Source: Nitrosomonas marina (lineage in GTDB: Bacteria; Pseudomonadota; Gammaproteobacteria; Burkholderiales; Nitrosomonadaceae). Taken from it: DNA of 64,000 bases. Of this stretch, positions 9,495-16,881 are shown one piece after another. Both the position numbers and the translations under genes were made by a program. The DNA is taken from assembly GCF_900110145.1 (NCBI RefSeq), contig NZ_FOCP01000009.1, positions 1 to 64,000 on the forward strand, in the 5' to 3' direction. Numbering within the stretch: the first letter of the stretch is position 1; the number at the start of each line of letters is the position of its first letter. The notes below the pieces were generated by a model, which saw only the letters and a program-made list of their open reading frames with translations, had not been told where the DNA came from and did not search any database.

Positions 9495-10055
9495 ATGAAG
9501 ATGAACCTAAATCAAATTTTAAATTGTCGAGTGCTGTCATGGCGCCCGGAAAGCAATAATAACCAAAGTTTTTTTTCAATCAGTTTATTGATTCTAATTG
9601 CGGTTTTTTTTTCAGGTTGTACGCAACCCTTGAAGGCACCGATGCCGAGAACCACAGCGATCAAAGCGCCTTCTCCAACCAATGCGCCTTATAATCGTTC
9701 CTATACTGTCAGAGGCATAACCTATCATCCGATGCGTTCTGCTGTTGGATACAGTGAGCGTGGAATTGCCTCCTGGTATGGATCTGAGTCCGGTAACCGT
9801 ACCGCAATGGGCGTCCGATTTAATCCTCAGGGATTGACCGCAGCGCATAAAACGCTGCCGCTGCCAACAAAAGTCCGTGTAACCAATTTGAGAAACGGAC
9901 GATCGGTGGACGTAGTGGTCAATGATCGTGGGCCGTTCAAGAGGAACCGCTTGATTGATTTATCTCATGGCGCGGCAAAAAGAATAGGACTGGATAAACA
10001 AGGGCTCGGAAAAGTAAAAGTAGAATACCTGGAAACCCTTGCAAACAATCCCTGA
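9495..10055 (+). CDS. rlpA: RlpA-like septal ring lytic transglycosylase family lipoprotein
   Basis: I place the start at the ATG at 9495, which has GGAGAG 9 bases upstream; an upstream TTG at 9471 would add eight residues. The protein has a signal segment ending in a lipobox-like AVFFSGC near residue 40, a Pro/Thr-rich linker, then the double-psi beta-barrel of RlpA (ERGIASWYG, MTAAHKTLPLPT-like region, NDRGPF, IDLSHGAAKRIG). RlpA cleaves naked glycan strands at the septum. There is no C-terminal SPOR domain, so septal targeting would need another route. Confidence 0.85.
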   Translation: MKMNLNQILNCRVLSWRPESNNNQSFFSISLLILIAVFFSGCTQPLKAPMPRTTAIKAPSPTNAPYNRSYTVRGITYHPMRSAVGYSERGIASWYGSESGNRTAMGVRFNPQGLTAAHKTLPLPTKVRVTNLRNGRSVDVVVNDRGPFKRNRLIDLSHGAAKRIGLDKQGLGKVKVEYLETLANNP

Positions 10056-10154
10056 CCGCTGTTCTAAGATTGCATTTTTAATTGAGCTGAAATAATCATG
10101 AAGGCGTAGTTTCAAGGACAGTGCTTACGGCATAACTGAAAGTCGATAACGATT

Positions 10155-11318
10155 ATGAAAAAAAGCACACCTGATCTTATGACCATGCTGCATCAGCTCA
10201 TCGCCCTGCCATCCATGAGCAGTGTTAATCCCGCATTTGACACTAGCAATCGCGCAGTGGTCGATTTATTGGCAACCTGGCTCGAAGCCATTGGTTTTAC
10301 GATAGATGTCATGCCATTGACTGAGCAGCCGCATAAAGCCAATCTTGTGGCAACTATTGGGCCTGTTCAGGGAAAGACGATGCCTCACGGATTGATGCTG
10401 GCCGGTCATACCGACACAGTTCCTTGCGAAGAAAAGTTTTGGCGGTTTAACCCCTTTCAGTTGACAGAGCAGGATAATCGTTTGTATGGACTTGGTACGG
10501 CCGATATGAAAGGCTTTTTCGCTCTGGTTATCGAGGCATTTAGACAATTTGATGCCACCCGATTTAAACAGCCACTGGTCATTCTGGCAACAGCCGATGA
10601 AGAGAGCTCAATGGAAGGGGCTGCCATGCTGGCGCAGAAACCACTGCCGGCGCGTTATGCTGTTATTGGCGAACCTACAGGACTCAGACCGGTCAACGCT
10701 CATAAAGGCATGATTATGAACGGTATCCGGCTGATCGGACGTGGTGGACATTCCAGTAATCCGGCACTGGGTTTGAATGCAATGGAACCCATGCATCTGG
10801 TACTTGGAGAATTATTGCGCTGGCGAGACGATTTGCAGAGTCGCTATCAGGATAAACGATTCACTATTCCGGTACCGACCTTGAATCTTGGCCATATTCA
10901 TGGCGGTGATAATCCCAACCGTATCTGTGACCAATGTGAGGTTCATTTCGATATCCGTTTGTTGCCAGATATGGACATTCAATCGGTTCATCATGAGTTG
11001 AATTCACGCTTAAAGACCCTGCTCGCGAATACGGAGATACAATGGGAGTTATTTCCGTTAAAACAGGGTACGCCTCCAATGCTGACGCCCAAAGAGTCGC
11101 CAATTGTCAAAAGCTGTGAACAGTACACTCATGCTGAATCACATGCTGTTGCATTCTGTACCGAAGGTCCCTACCTGACACAGCTTGGCATTGAAACTGT
11201 CATCCTGGGTCCAGGTAATATCGCCCAGGCACATCAGCCCAATGAATATCTTGAATTGTCTAACATCCGGCCATGCGTGGATATTCTGACTGATTTGATT
11301 GCAGAGTACTGCCTGTAG
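10155..11318 (+). CDS. argE: Acetylornithine deacetylase ArgE
   Basis: A 387-residue M20 family metallopeptidase. The zinc ligands and catalytic residues are visible in order: AGHTDTVP (His, Asp), GTADMKGF (bridging Asp), ATADEESSMEG (catalytic Glu and ligand), GEPTGL, and the late His in IAQAHQPNEY. It removes acetate from N-acetylornithine in arginine synthesis. ArgE fits better than the related DapE because of the GEPTGLRPVNAHKG segment and overall length, but the families are close. The gene is monocistronic. Confidence 0.85.
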   Translation: MKKSTPDLMTMLHQLIALPSMSSVNPAFDTSNRAVVDLLATWLEAIGFTIDVMPLTEQPHKANLVATIGPVQGKTMPHGLMLAGHTDTVPCEEKFWRFNPFQLTEQDNRLYGLGTADMKGFFALVIEAFRQFDATRFKQPLVILATADEESSMEGAAMLAQKPLPARYAVIGEPTGLRPVNAHKGMIMNGIRLIGRGGHSSNPALGLNAMEPMHLVLGELLRWRDDLQSRYQDKRFTIPVPTLNLGHIHGGDNPNRICDQCEVHFDIRLLPDMDIQSVHHELNSRLKTLLANTEIQWELFPLKQGTPPMLTPKESPIVKSCEQYTHAESHAVAFCTEGPYLTQLGIETVILGPGNIAQAHQPNEYLELSNIRPCVDILTDLIAEYCL

Positions 11319-11453
11319 CAAACATAAGCTGATTAGTGCCCAGAACTGTCTTGTTTTATTAACAGTTTGTCATATACAAGGTCTGTAGATAAACAACTGG
11401 TGGCCTGAACTGTTGGCGAGCCAGAGATTCAAAAATGATAACAAAGGATAGGC

Positions 11454-12998
11454 ATGCCCGAGGATATGCAAAAGAAAAAACTTGGCTTTTCCGTCCGTAT
11501 GCTTGAAGCCGTCGAACGGGCAGGCAACAGGTTGCCCGATCCGGCAATCCTGTTTGTAGGATTGCTGCTTACTATCTGGCTATTGTCGTGGCTGTTTTCG
11601 TACATATCGTTCGATGTCATTGACCCACGTACTGAAGACCCGCTCGTTATCCATAACCAGTTGTCTGGTGCAGCATTAACCGAATTTCTGTCGGTTATGG
11701 TGACAAATTTTTCGCACTTTCATCCGGTAGGTGTGGTGCTTGTGGCAATGATGGGAATTGGTGTTGCTGAACACACTGGTTTCATCAATTCTGCATTACG
11801 GGCTTTGTTAAGCGTTACATCCAAACGTTTTCTGACCCCCATGGTCATTTGCGCTGGCATCATCAGTCATTCCGCTGTCGATGCAGGCTACGTGCTAGTC
11901 ATACCGCTGGGCGGTGTCATATTTTATGCTGCAGGAAGGCACCCGTTGACCGGGATAGCTGCTGCCTTTGCAGGCGTTTCAGGTGGTTTTTCAGCAAATT
12001 TCTTACCTTCATCGCTTGATCCGTTATTGCAGGGTCTGTCGCAGGCAGGAGCCCGGATTCTTGATCCCGATGTTGTGTTGAATCCGCTCAACAATTATTT
12101 TTTTACATCTGCTTCTTCCGTTTTGATTGTCGGGCTTGGATGGTATGTGACTGAGAAGATCGTTGAGCCACGCCTGCGGCATATCGAATATGCCGGCGAT
12201 TCTGGCGGGCTTACCGATATGCGGGCACTGCAACCTGCAGAACACAAAGGTTTGCGTGCAGCCGGATTAATTTTTCTGTTGAGCATTGCTGTCTTTATCG
12301 CTACAGCCTGGCCGTCCGATTCGTCATGGCGGGATGCCTCGGGCGATCTTACATCCGGCTCTGCCCCGATCATGCGTTCCATTGTTTCATTGATTTTCCT
12401 GATGTTTGTTATACCGGGTTGTGTTTATGGAATTGTGGCTGGTACGGTGAAGAGCGCCAAAGATATCATTGATGGAATGACAAAAGCCATGCATCAGATG
12501 GCTTATTATCTTGTCATCATGTTTTTTATAGCCCAGTTTGTATATGCATTTGGACAGTCGAATCTTGGTGTTCTGCTTGCTTTGCAAGGTGGGGCAGTAT
12601 TAAAAGCCTTGGCATTGCCGTCGACGATTACCATTATCGGCGTAGTTCTGATTACTGGATTCATCAATCTGTTTGTAGGTTCATCCAGTGCAAAATGGGG
12701 ATTGCTTGCACCGATTTTTGTGCCGATGATGATGCAACTCGGTATTTCGCCTGATTTGACACAAGCTGCGTACCGTATCGGTGATTCAAGCACCAATATC
12801 ATTACGCCGTTGCTGCCGTATTTCCCACTCGTGGTTGTGTACTGCCAACGCTACGTTAAACACGCAGGAATTGGAACAGTAACAGCGATGATGCTTCCAT
12901 ATTCAATAGCTTTTCTTGTAATGTGGACGCTATTTTTGTTGTTGTATGCGTTTGTGGGCCTGCCGCTTGGTGTTCAAGCAAGTTATGTTTATCCTTAG
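11454..12998 (+). CDS. AbgT family transporter
   Basis: A 514-residue polytopic membrane protein (11-13 hydrophobic segments) of the AbgT family, whose members import p-aminobenzoyl-glutamate or export sulfonamide-like compounds. Family signatures include the N-terminal ERAGNRLPDPAILF stretch, GVAEHTGF, SHSAVDAGYVLVIPL and the C-terminal GSSSAKWGLLAPIFVPMM and GDSSTNIITPLLPYFP. The ATG at 11454 lies in GGATAGGC ATGCC context without a strong ribosome site. The substrate cannot be told from sequence. There is no abgAB hydrolase neighbour. Confidence 0.85.
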   Translation: MPEDMQKKKLGFSVRMLEAVERAGNRLPDPAILFVGLLLTIWLLSWLFSYISFDVIDPRTEDPLVIHNQLSGAALTEFLSVMVTNFSHFHPVGVVLVAMMGIGVAEHTGFINSALRALLSVTSKRFLTPMVICAGIISHSAVDAGYVLVIPLGGVIFYAAGRHPLTGIAAAFAGVSGGFSANFLPSSLDPLLQGLSQAGARILDPDVVLNPLNNYFFTSASSVLIVGLGWYVTEKIVEPRLRHIEYAGDSGGLTDMRALQPAEHKGLRAAGLIFLLSIAVFIATAWPSDSSWRDASGDLTSGSAPIMRSIVSLIFLMFVIPGCVYGIVAGTVKSAKDIIDGMTKAMHQMAYYLVIMFFIAQFVYAFGQSNLGVLLALQGGAVLKALALPSTITIIGVVLITGFINLFVGSSSAKWGLLAPIFVPMMMQLGISPDLTQAAYRIGDSSTNIITPLLPYFPLVVVYCQRYVKHAGIGTVTAMMLPYSIAFLVMWTLFLLLYAFVGLPLGVQASYVYP

Positions 12999-13410
12999 CA
13001 GTGTCCGCTCGTCTTATCCGTTATTTTATCTATTATGGTCCAAGATATTAAACCGTTTACACTTTTTTAAGGATTTGGAGGGTAGGTATGAGTATTGACT
13101 AGTTTCAAAGCTTAGAAAGCTGTCCTGGTTTGTATGGGGGTGCTTTTAAAGATTATCGTATAAAAAATGGCGGTGTTGAGTAGTCCGGATTTTTAATTTG
13201 GTACAAAGCAACGACGATGATCGGACATCACATTGTGAATTTACTGAAATAAAAATTGGACTGAAATAAAAAGTGGATGTTAAGATGAAAATGTAATGTG
13301 TGCTGAGTGAATTTATGTCTGTTTCGGACAAGCAGTTGTGGTTATATCGTTCTTTAAATGTGCTGGCACACGTTGTGACAATTCTTAACAAAGGATGAGG
13401 AGGAACGAGT
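12999..13410. other. Intergenic region upstream of the acidic lipoprotein gene
   Basis: No gene is supported here. The stretch is AT-rich and contains a 17-bp tandem repeat at 13243-13276. It ends with a strong ribosome site (GAGGAGG just before 13411). It likely holds the promoter and leader of the lipoprotein gene. Short ORFs such as the one at 13088 have fewer than ten codons. Confidence 0.5.
13243..13276. repeat. 17-bp tandem duplication
   Basis: Two adjacent copies of a 17-bp unit, ACTGAAATAAAAATTGG and ACTGAAATAAAAAGTGG, differ at one position. They lie about 135 bp before the lipoprotein start. They could be paired protein-binding sites or a replication-slippage duplication. Confidence 0.7.
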
Positions 13411-13737
13411 ATGAAAAGAGTATTTTGGATACTGTTGTTTGTTACTTTAGCTTTCTTTATGGTGGGCTGTGCTGATCAGGACTCAGCGGAAAGTATGGGC
13501 GAGTCGATTGATCAGACCATTGAAGATACTAAAGAAGCCTTGAGTGACGCCACTGACGAGGTTGACAGCAAACTGGACACTGCTGCTGAAGATACAAAAG
13601 AGGCCATGGATAGCGCCATGGAGGGGGCAGACGAGACAATGGAAGAGCTGGGAGATGCGCTCGAAGACGCCGGTGATGAAGTTGAAGATGCCAGTGATGA
13701 CATCGAGGAAAAAGCAAGATCCAGCGGTGGATATTAA
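13411..13737 (+). CDS. Acidic helical lipoprotein, unknown function
   Basis: A 108-residue protein with a signal segment ending in FFMVGC (Cys 20), a lipobox with an unusual Met at -3. The mature part is strongly acidic (Asp and Glu make up roughly a third), almost without aromatic residues, and built from repeating 11- to 22-residue units around EDTKEA and DAxDEVED, so it should form one long amphipathic helix or coiled coil. The layout recalls LEA-like or Lpp/OsmY-type envelope stress proteins, but I cannot name a family. It has a strong ribosome site. It is probably anchored in the periplasm. Confidence 0.7.
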   Translation: MKRVFWILLFVTLAFFMVGCADQDSAESMGESIDQTIEDTKEALSDATDEVDSKLDTAAEDTKEAMDSAMEGADETMEELGDALEDAGDEVEDASDDIEEKARSSGGY

Positions 13738-13802
13738 GAAGTCAATTCAAACGGCTTGCGTTATTCCAAATTGGCGGACAGCGTAAGCTTCAGTTGTCTC
13801 AG

Positions 13803-13859
13803 TTTAAGCCGGTAATCGCTCCGACATTGCCTTTACGGCGTGGAACCGTTACCGGTTTA
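13803..13859 (+). terminator. Possible stem-loop after lipoprotein gene
   Basis: AAGCCGGTAA near 13805 and TTACCGGTTT near 13850 can pair over 9 of 10 positions with a loop of about 37 bases. It lies about 70 bp after the lipoprotein stop. The long loop and weak T-tract make this a weak terminator call; it could equally be an operator pair. Confidence 0.3.
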
Positions 13860-13928
13860 AACGGTTAACAGGCTAGCTATCGAAAATGCACCATCGTCTG
13901 AGAGGCTGTCTTATCAACAGAAATGTTC

Positions 13929-14906
13929 TTATGGATGAAACGTTGCGAGATGCTGGTTAAGTTTCTGATCGAGATCAATTTTCCAGCTTTCCGGCATGAT
14001 CCGTACGACTTTTTTGAGCATTTTTCCTGCATTTTTTAATTCAGTCCGGTTTTTCGATACCTGAATAGTTGCTGACAGCCATAAATAGGCTTTTGCCAGA
14101 TTCTCTGCGACTGGCATTTGTGTCTTTTCAGATACTGGTGCATTGAAATAAAGTCGGGCGGTTGGAAAATAGGCGGTTATGTATCCCCGGCCTGCTGCAG
14201 TTTCAAACCATTTCAACGCAGTTGCATGATCCTTTGAGTAATTCAGAAAGACATTACCAAGATAGTAAAAGGCTTCCAGGGACCCTCTCTCAGCTGCGTA
14301 ATTGAACCAGACAATGGCTTGCTTCGGATCGTGAACTGCTGCGTTACCAGATAAATAAATCTGTCCCATTTTTAGTTGCGCAGGAATAGAGCCCGCCAAC
14401 GCAACTTGTCTGCACTGTTCCAAAGCGTGTTGAGGATTCTTTGTTTTGTCCTTTCCCTGCATCATTAATTCTGCGGCAGAGCACAAGGAAATATGATGGC
14501 CAAGTTCAGCCGCTTTCAAATACCAACGCAAGGCAGCGGCATAATCAACGGGCTGGTGCACTCCATTTTGCAGACATTCCGCCATAAAGTGGCTGGCTGT
14601 CGGAATCTCGCCTTTTGCCGCTTTTTCATACCAGTAACAGGCAATTCTGGGATCAGCTTCTACGCTCCAGCCGTTTTGATGGAATAGGCCCAGGGAAAAT
14701 TGAGCCAGTGGGTTGTTTTGATGTTGTGCGTGGTAAAAGAATGATTGGTACGCTGATTCGTACTCGCCTCTTGCCAGTTGCTGTTGCGCTTCAGCCAGTA
14801 CTGTGGCCGGGGACTGCTGGGCAAACAGACCTGAAGTCCAGATTAGTCCGATACAAATTTTAAAGATAGAGATAAAAATATTCGATGTTTTTAACACCTG
14901 GGACAT
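13929..14906 (-). CDS. Exported Sel1-repeat (SLR) protein
   Basis: A 325-residue protein with an N-terminal hydrophobic segment (about residues 10-28, ending GLFAQQ) read as a signal peptide. From about residue 48 to 260 it has at least five Sel1-like repeats of about 36 residues, with the usual pattern LAQFSLGLFHQNG, ACYWYEKAA, AALRWYLKAAELGH, AIVWFNYAAERGS and ALKWFETAAGRGY. Such repeats bind other proteins; some members act in envelope regulation or signalling. The partner is unknown. It lies 88 bp downstream of the tail-collar gene on the same strand and may share its transcript. Confidence 0.8.
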   Translation of the reverse strand: MSQVLKTSNIFISIFKICIGLIWTSGLFAQQSPATVLAEAQQQLARGEYESAYQSFFYHAQHQNNPLAQFSLGLFHQNGWSVEADPRIACYWYEKAAKGEIPTASHFMAECLQNGVHQPVDYAAALRWYLKAAELGHHISLCSAAELMMQGKDKTKNPQHALEQCRQVALAGSIPAQLKMGQIYLSGNAAVHDPKQAIVWFNYAAERGSLEAFYYLGNVFLNYSKDHATALKWFETAAGRGYITAYFPTARLYFNAPVSEKTQMPVAENLAKAYLWLSATIQVSKNRTELKNAGKMLKKVVRIMPESWKIDLDQKLNQHLATFHP

Positions 14907-14994
14907 TAAATACCGGTTATATGTATATATATATCAATCACAGGAACTGCCGGTTTTAGAACCGGCAGCTGCGTTTTATTGTACAGTTGTCATT

Positions 14995-15618
14995 TTAGTT
15001 GCGGGAAGGGTAAAAGCCCTGCAAGGCTATGATCCAATTCATCGCGATATATGGCGATCTGTTTTCATGGCTTTCATCACCGCCAAAAGAATTGATTGTG
15101 ACGGCCCCAGGATTCATGGCGACATCGGGCGCAGTATTTGAATAGAGGTTCTGGCGACCATCCGTTGCCCAGACATTATTAACTGGGGAGCCAGTGCTGA
15201 CGTTACCACTTTGTGCGTGAACAGTAGCGGTAGGTGTAATAACCGGAAGCTGTGACTGGGTTAATGTAACGGACTCAGCGCCACCTTTTTCTCCAAGTGT
15301 GTAATTAGACAGTCCCGTTCCATGTCCTGCACCGATGATTGTGCGCCCTCGAGTATCCGGTAGCGCAAATGTTGTGCGTCCGTCACCTCCATATGTTGTT
15401 CCCAATATTGAAAAAAGTGCCTGATTCTCGGAGATGGGCATTATCTGTCCATTTGCCAGAGCCCATCCGCGAGGTGCGAAATTTCCAGCAAAAACACACA
15501 TACTTCCAAGCATGGGATCGCTGCTGCATGCTTGTGCTTTGTTACTGGCCAGAATACCCAGCAACAGTGAAATAGAAAAAGCAATTAACAGTGCTGAACG
15601 AAAGATATGCGATACCAT
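14995..15618 (-). CDS. Exported phage tail-collar domain protein (MdpB-like)
   Basis: A 207-residue protein with a clear signal peptide (residues 1-30, ending NKAQAC). The mature part is a tail-collar/microcystin-dependent-protein domain: a GSMCVFAGNFAPRGWALANG start, then SENQALFSILGTTYGGDG, FALPDTRGR and a C-terminal SPYIAMNWIIALQGFYP. Phage collar proteins lack signal peptides, while this secreted version belongs to a bacterial family of unknown role, possibly a surface or adhesion protein. The ATG at 15618 has an AAGGAG site. It is preceded on the same strand by the PEP-CTERM gene. Confidence 0.8.
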   Translation of the reverse strand: MVSHIFRSALLIAFSISLLLGILASNKAQACSSDPMLGSMCVFAGNFAPRGWALANGQIMPISENQALFSILGTTYGGDGRTTFALPDTRGRTIIGAGHGTGLSNYTLGEKGGAESVTLTQSQLPVITPTATVHAQSGNVSTGSPVNNVWATDGRQNLYSNTAPDVAMNPGAVTINSFGGDESHENRSPYIAMNWIIALQGFYPSRN

Positions 15619-15687
15619 GAAATACTCCTTTCTAGTTTTATAAAAAAGTGTTCATTCATTGCCAGTCAACTTAATTGACCACGATTA

Positions 15688-16629
15688 TTATTTGATCCTG
15701 CGTTTACAAATGAAGCCAAGCAGACCTGTACTAAGTAATAATAATAGGGTTGGTTCCGAAATCGGTGTAGGCGGTGGACTTGTATTATTTGCCGAAGAGA
15801 ATGAAACGGTGGCATCCATTGAGGCGGAATAACTGGAACCGGCTGCGGAGGCACTACCTTCAATCAAATGAAAGAGATGAAAATCGAAAATATCGCCCGG
15901 GTTAAGCGTTACAGTATGCTGAAAAATGTCAGCATCATTAAGCAGACCACCAAAATCGCCCGTGCGGTTGCCACTATTAAACCGATTACCAAAAACAGTA
16001 TCTGATTCAATATCCGAGAAAAACAATTCGTTTGTGGCAATGGAGGGGCCGTCATAAAGTATGATTTCCGACGCAGCAAAGGCATCTGCTCCGCTGGTGT
16101 TTACGCGGTTATCAAAATCCAGCGAAATGGTGACTTGCATAATATCTGTGGCTGACAAATTTTCCAGGCCAAAGAAAAGGTCGTATATGTTTTCGGGTGT
16201 TTCCGCGCTGGTGCCAGAAAAACTTCCATTAACGTTTGAATGTATTTCCCAACTATCGTTTGTGTCTGTGAGTATGCCTTCAAGCGGATTTACACCTGAC
16301 AAAATGGAGATGTCGTCAATCGCTGTTATGACGGAAGTTCCTCCAATTGTCTGTACCAGGCTGCCGCTGTGAGTAGCGTTACCAATGGTTGCATCTGAAT
16401 TGGTTTCATCAAAACTGAGTCCATTGGCAAAAGCGTTTGTATTCAGTGCATTTGTGCGGGTTGAAATTCGTAAATCTGATGATATTGGCGCGGCAGTTGC
16501 CGTATTAATACAGTATGTGAACACCAGTAAACAGACAGCAATAGTTAGAACCAGGTGCCGCTTAGATAAAAATAATCGGTGTCTTTGCAGTTGCAGATTT
16601 AGATCAGAGGAACCGAATTTGGCCAGCAT
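15688..16629 (-). CDS. PEP-CTERM-type exported protein
   Basis: A 313-residue protein with a long charged N-region and signal peptide (hydrophobic core about residues 27-46, ending TATAAP). It has a Ser/Asn/Asp-rich beta-type body with no Cys in the mature region before the anchor, and a C-terminal sorting signal: SEPTLLLLLSTGLLGF followed by CKRRIK. This matches PEP-CTERM except that the first Pro of PEP is Ser. Such proteins are processed by exosortase (EpsH/XrtA) and are linked with exopolysaccharide. No exosortase gene is in the window. The start has an AGGGAG site. Confidence 0.8.
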   Translation of the reverse strand: MLAKFGSSDLNLQLQRHRLFLSKRHLVLTIAVCLLVFTYCINTATAAPISSDLRISTRTNALNTNAFANGLSFDETNSDATIGNATHSGSLVQTIGGTSVITAIDDISILSGVNPLEGILTDTNDSWEIHSNVNGSFSGTSAETPENIYDLFFGLENLSATDIMQVTISLDFDNRVNTSGADAFAASEIILYDGPSIATNELFFSDIESDTVFGNRFNSGNRTGDFGGLLNDADIFQHTVTLNPGDIFDFHLFHLIEGSASAAGSSYSASMDATVSFSSANNTSPPPTPISEPTLLLLLSTGLLGFICKRRIK

Positions 16630-16881
16630 AACTGAACTCCCTTTTAAAAATTTTGGCGTATAGTGTTAGCTTAACAAAATCCTATATTTAGCAAACGGGA
16701 CGGCTCGATTATAGTGATTCGATGTAAGCAGTGCAAACTTCATAAAATAGAGCGCTTGTAAAAAACAATCCTGTCGTTTTTTGCTGTGAACTGAGTAAGT
16801 ATTTATGTCAGAAGACTTATAGAATAATCTGGCATGTTGAGTGGATTAGTATTTAGTCAAATATCAATAGAGGAACTGCGC

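Noticed and set aside
13512..13703. Minus-strand Ser/Ala-rich ORF opposite the acidic lipoprotein
   Set aside because: It is a low-complexity shadow produced by the base bias of the real gene.
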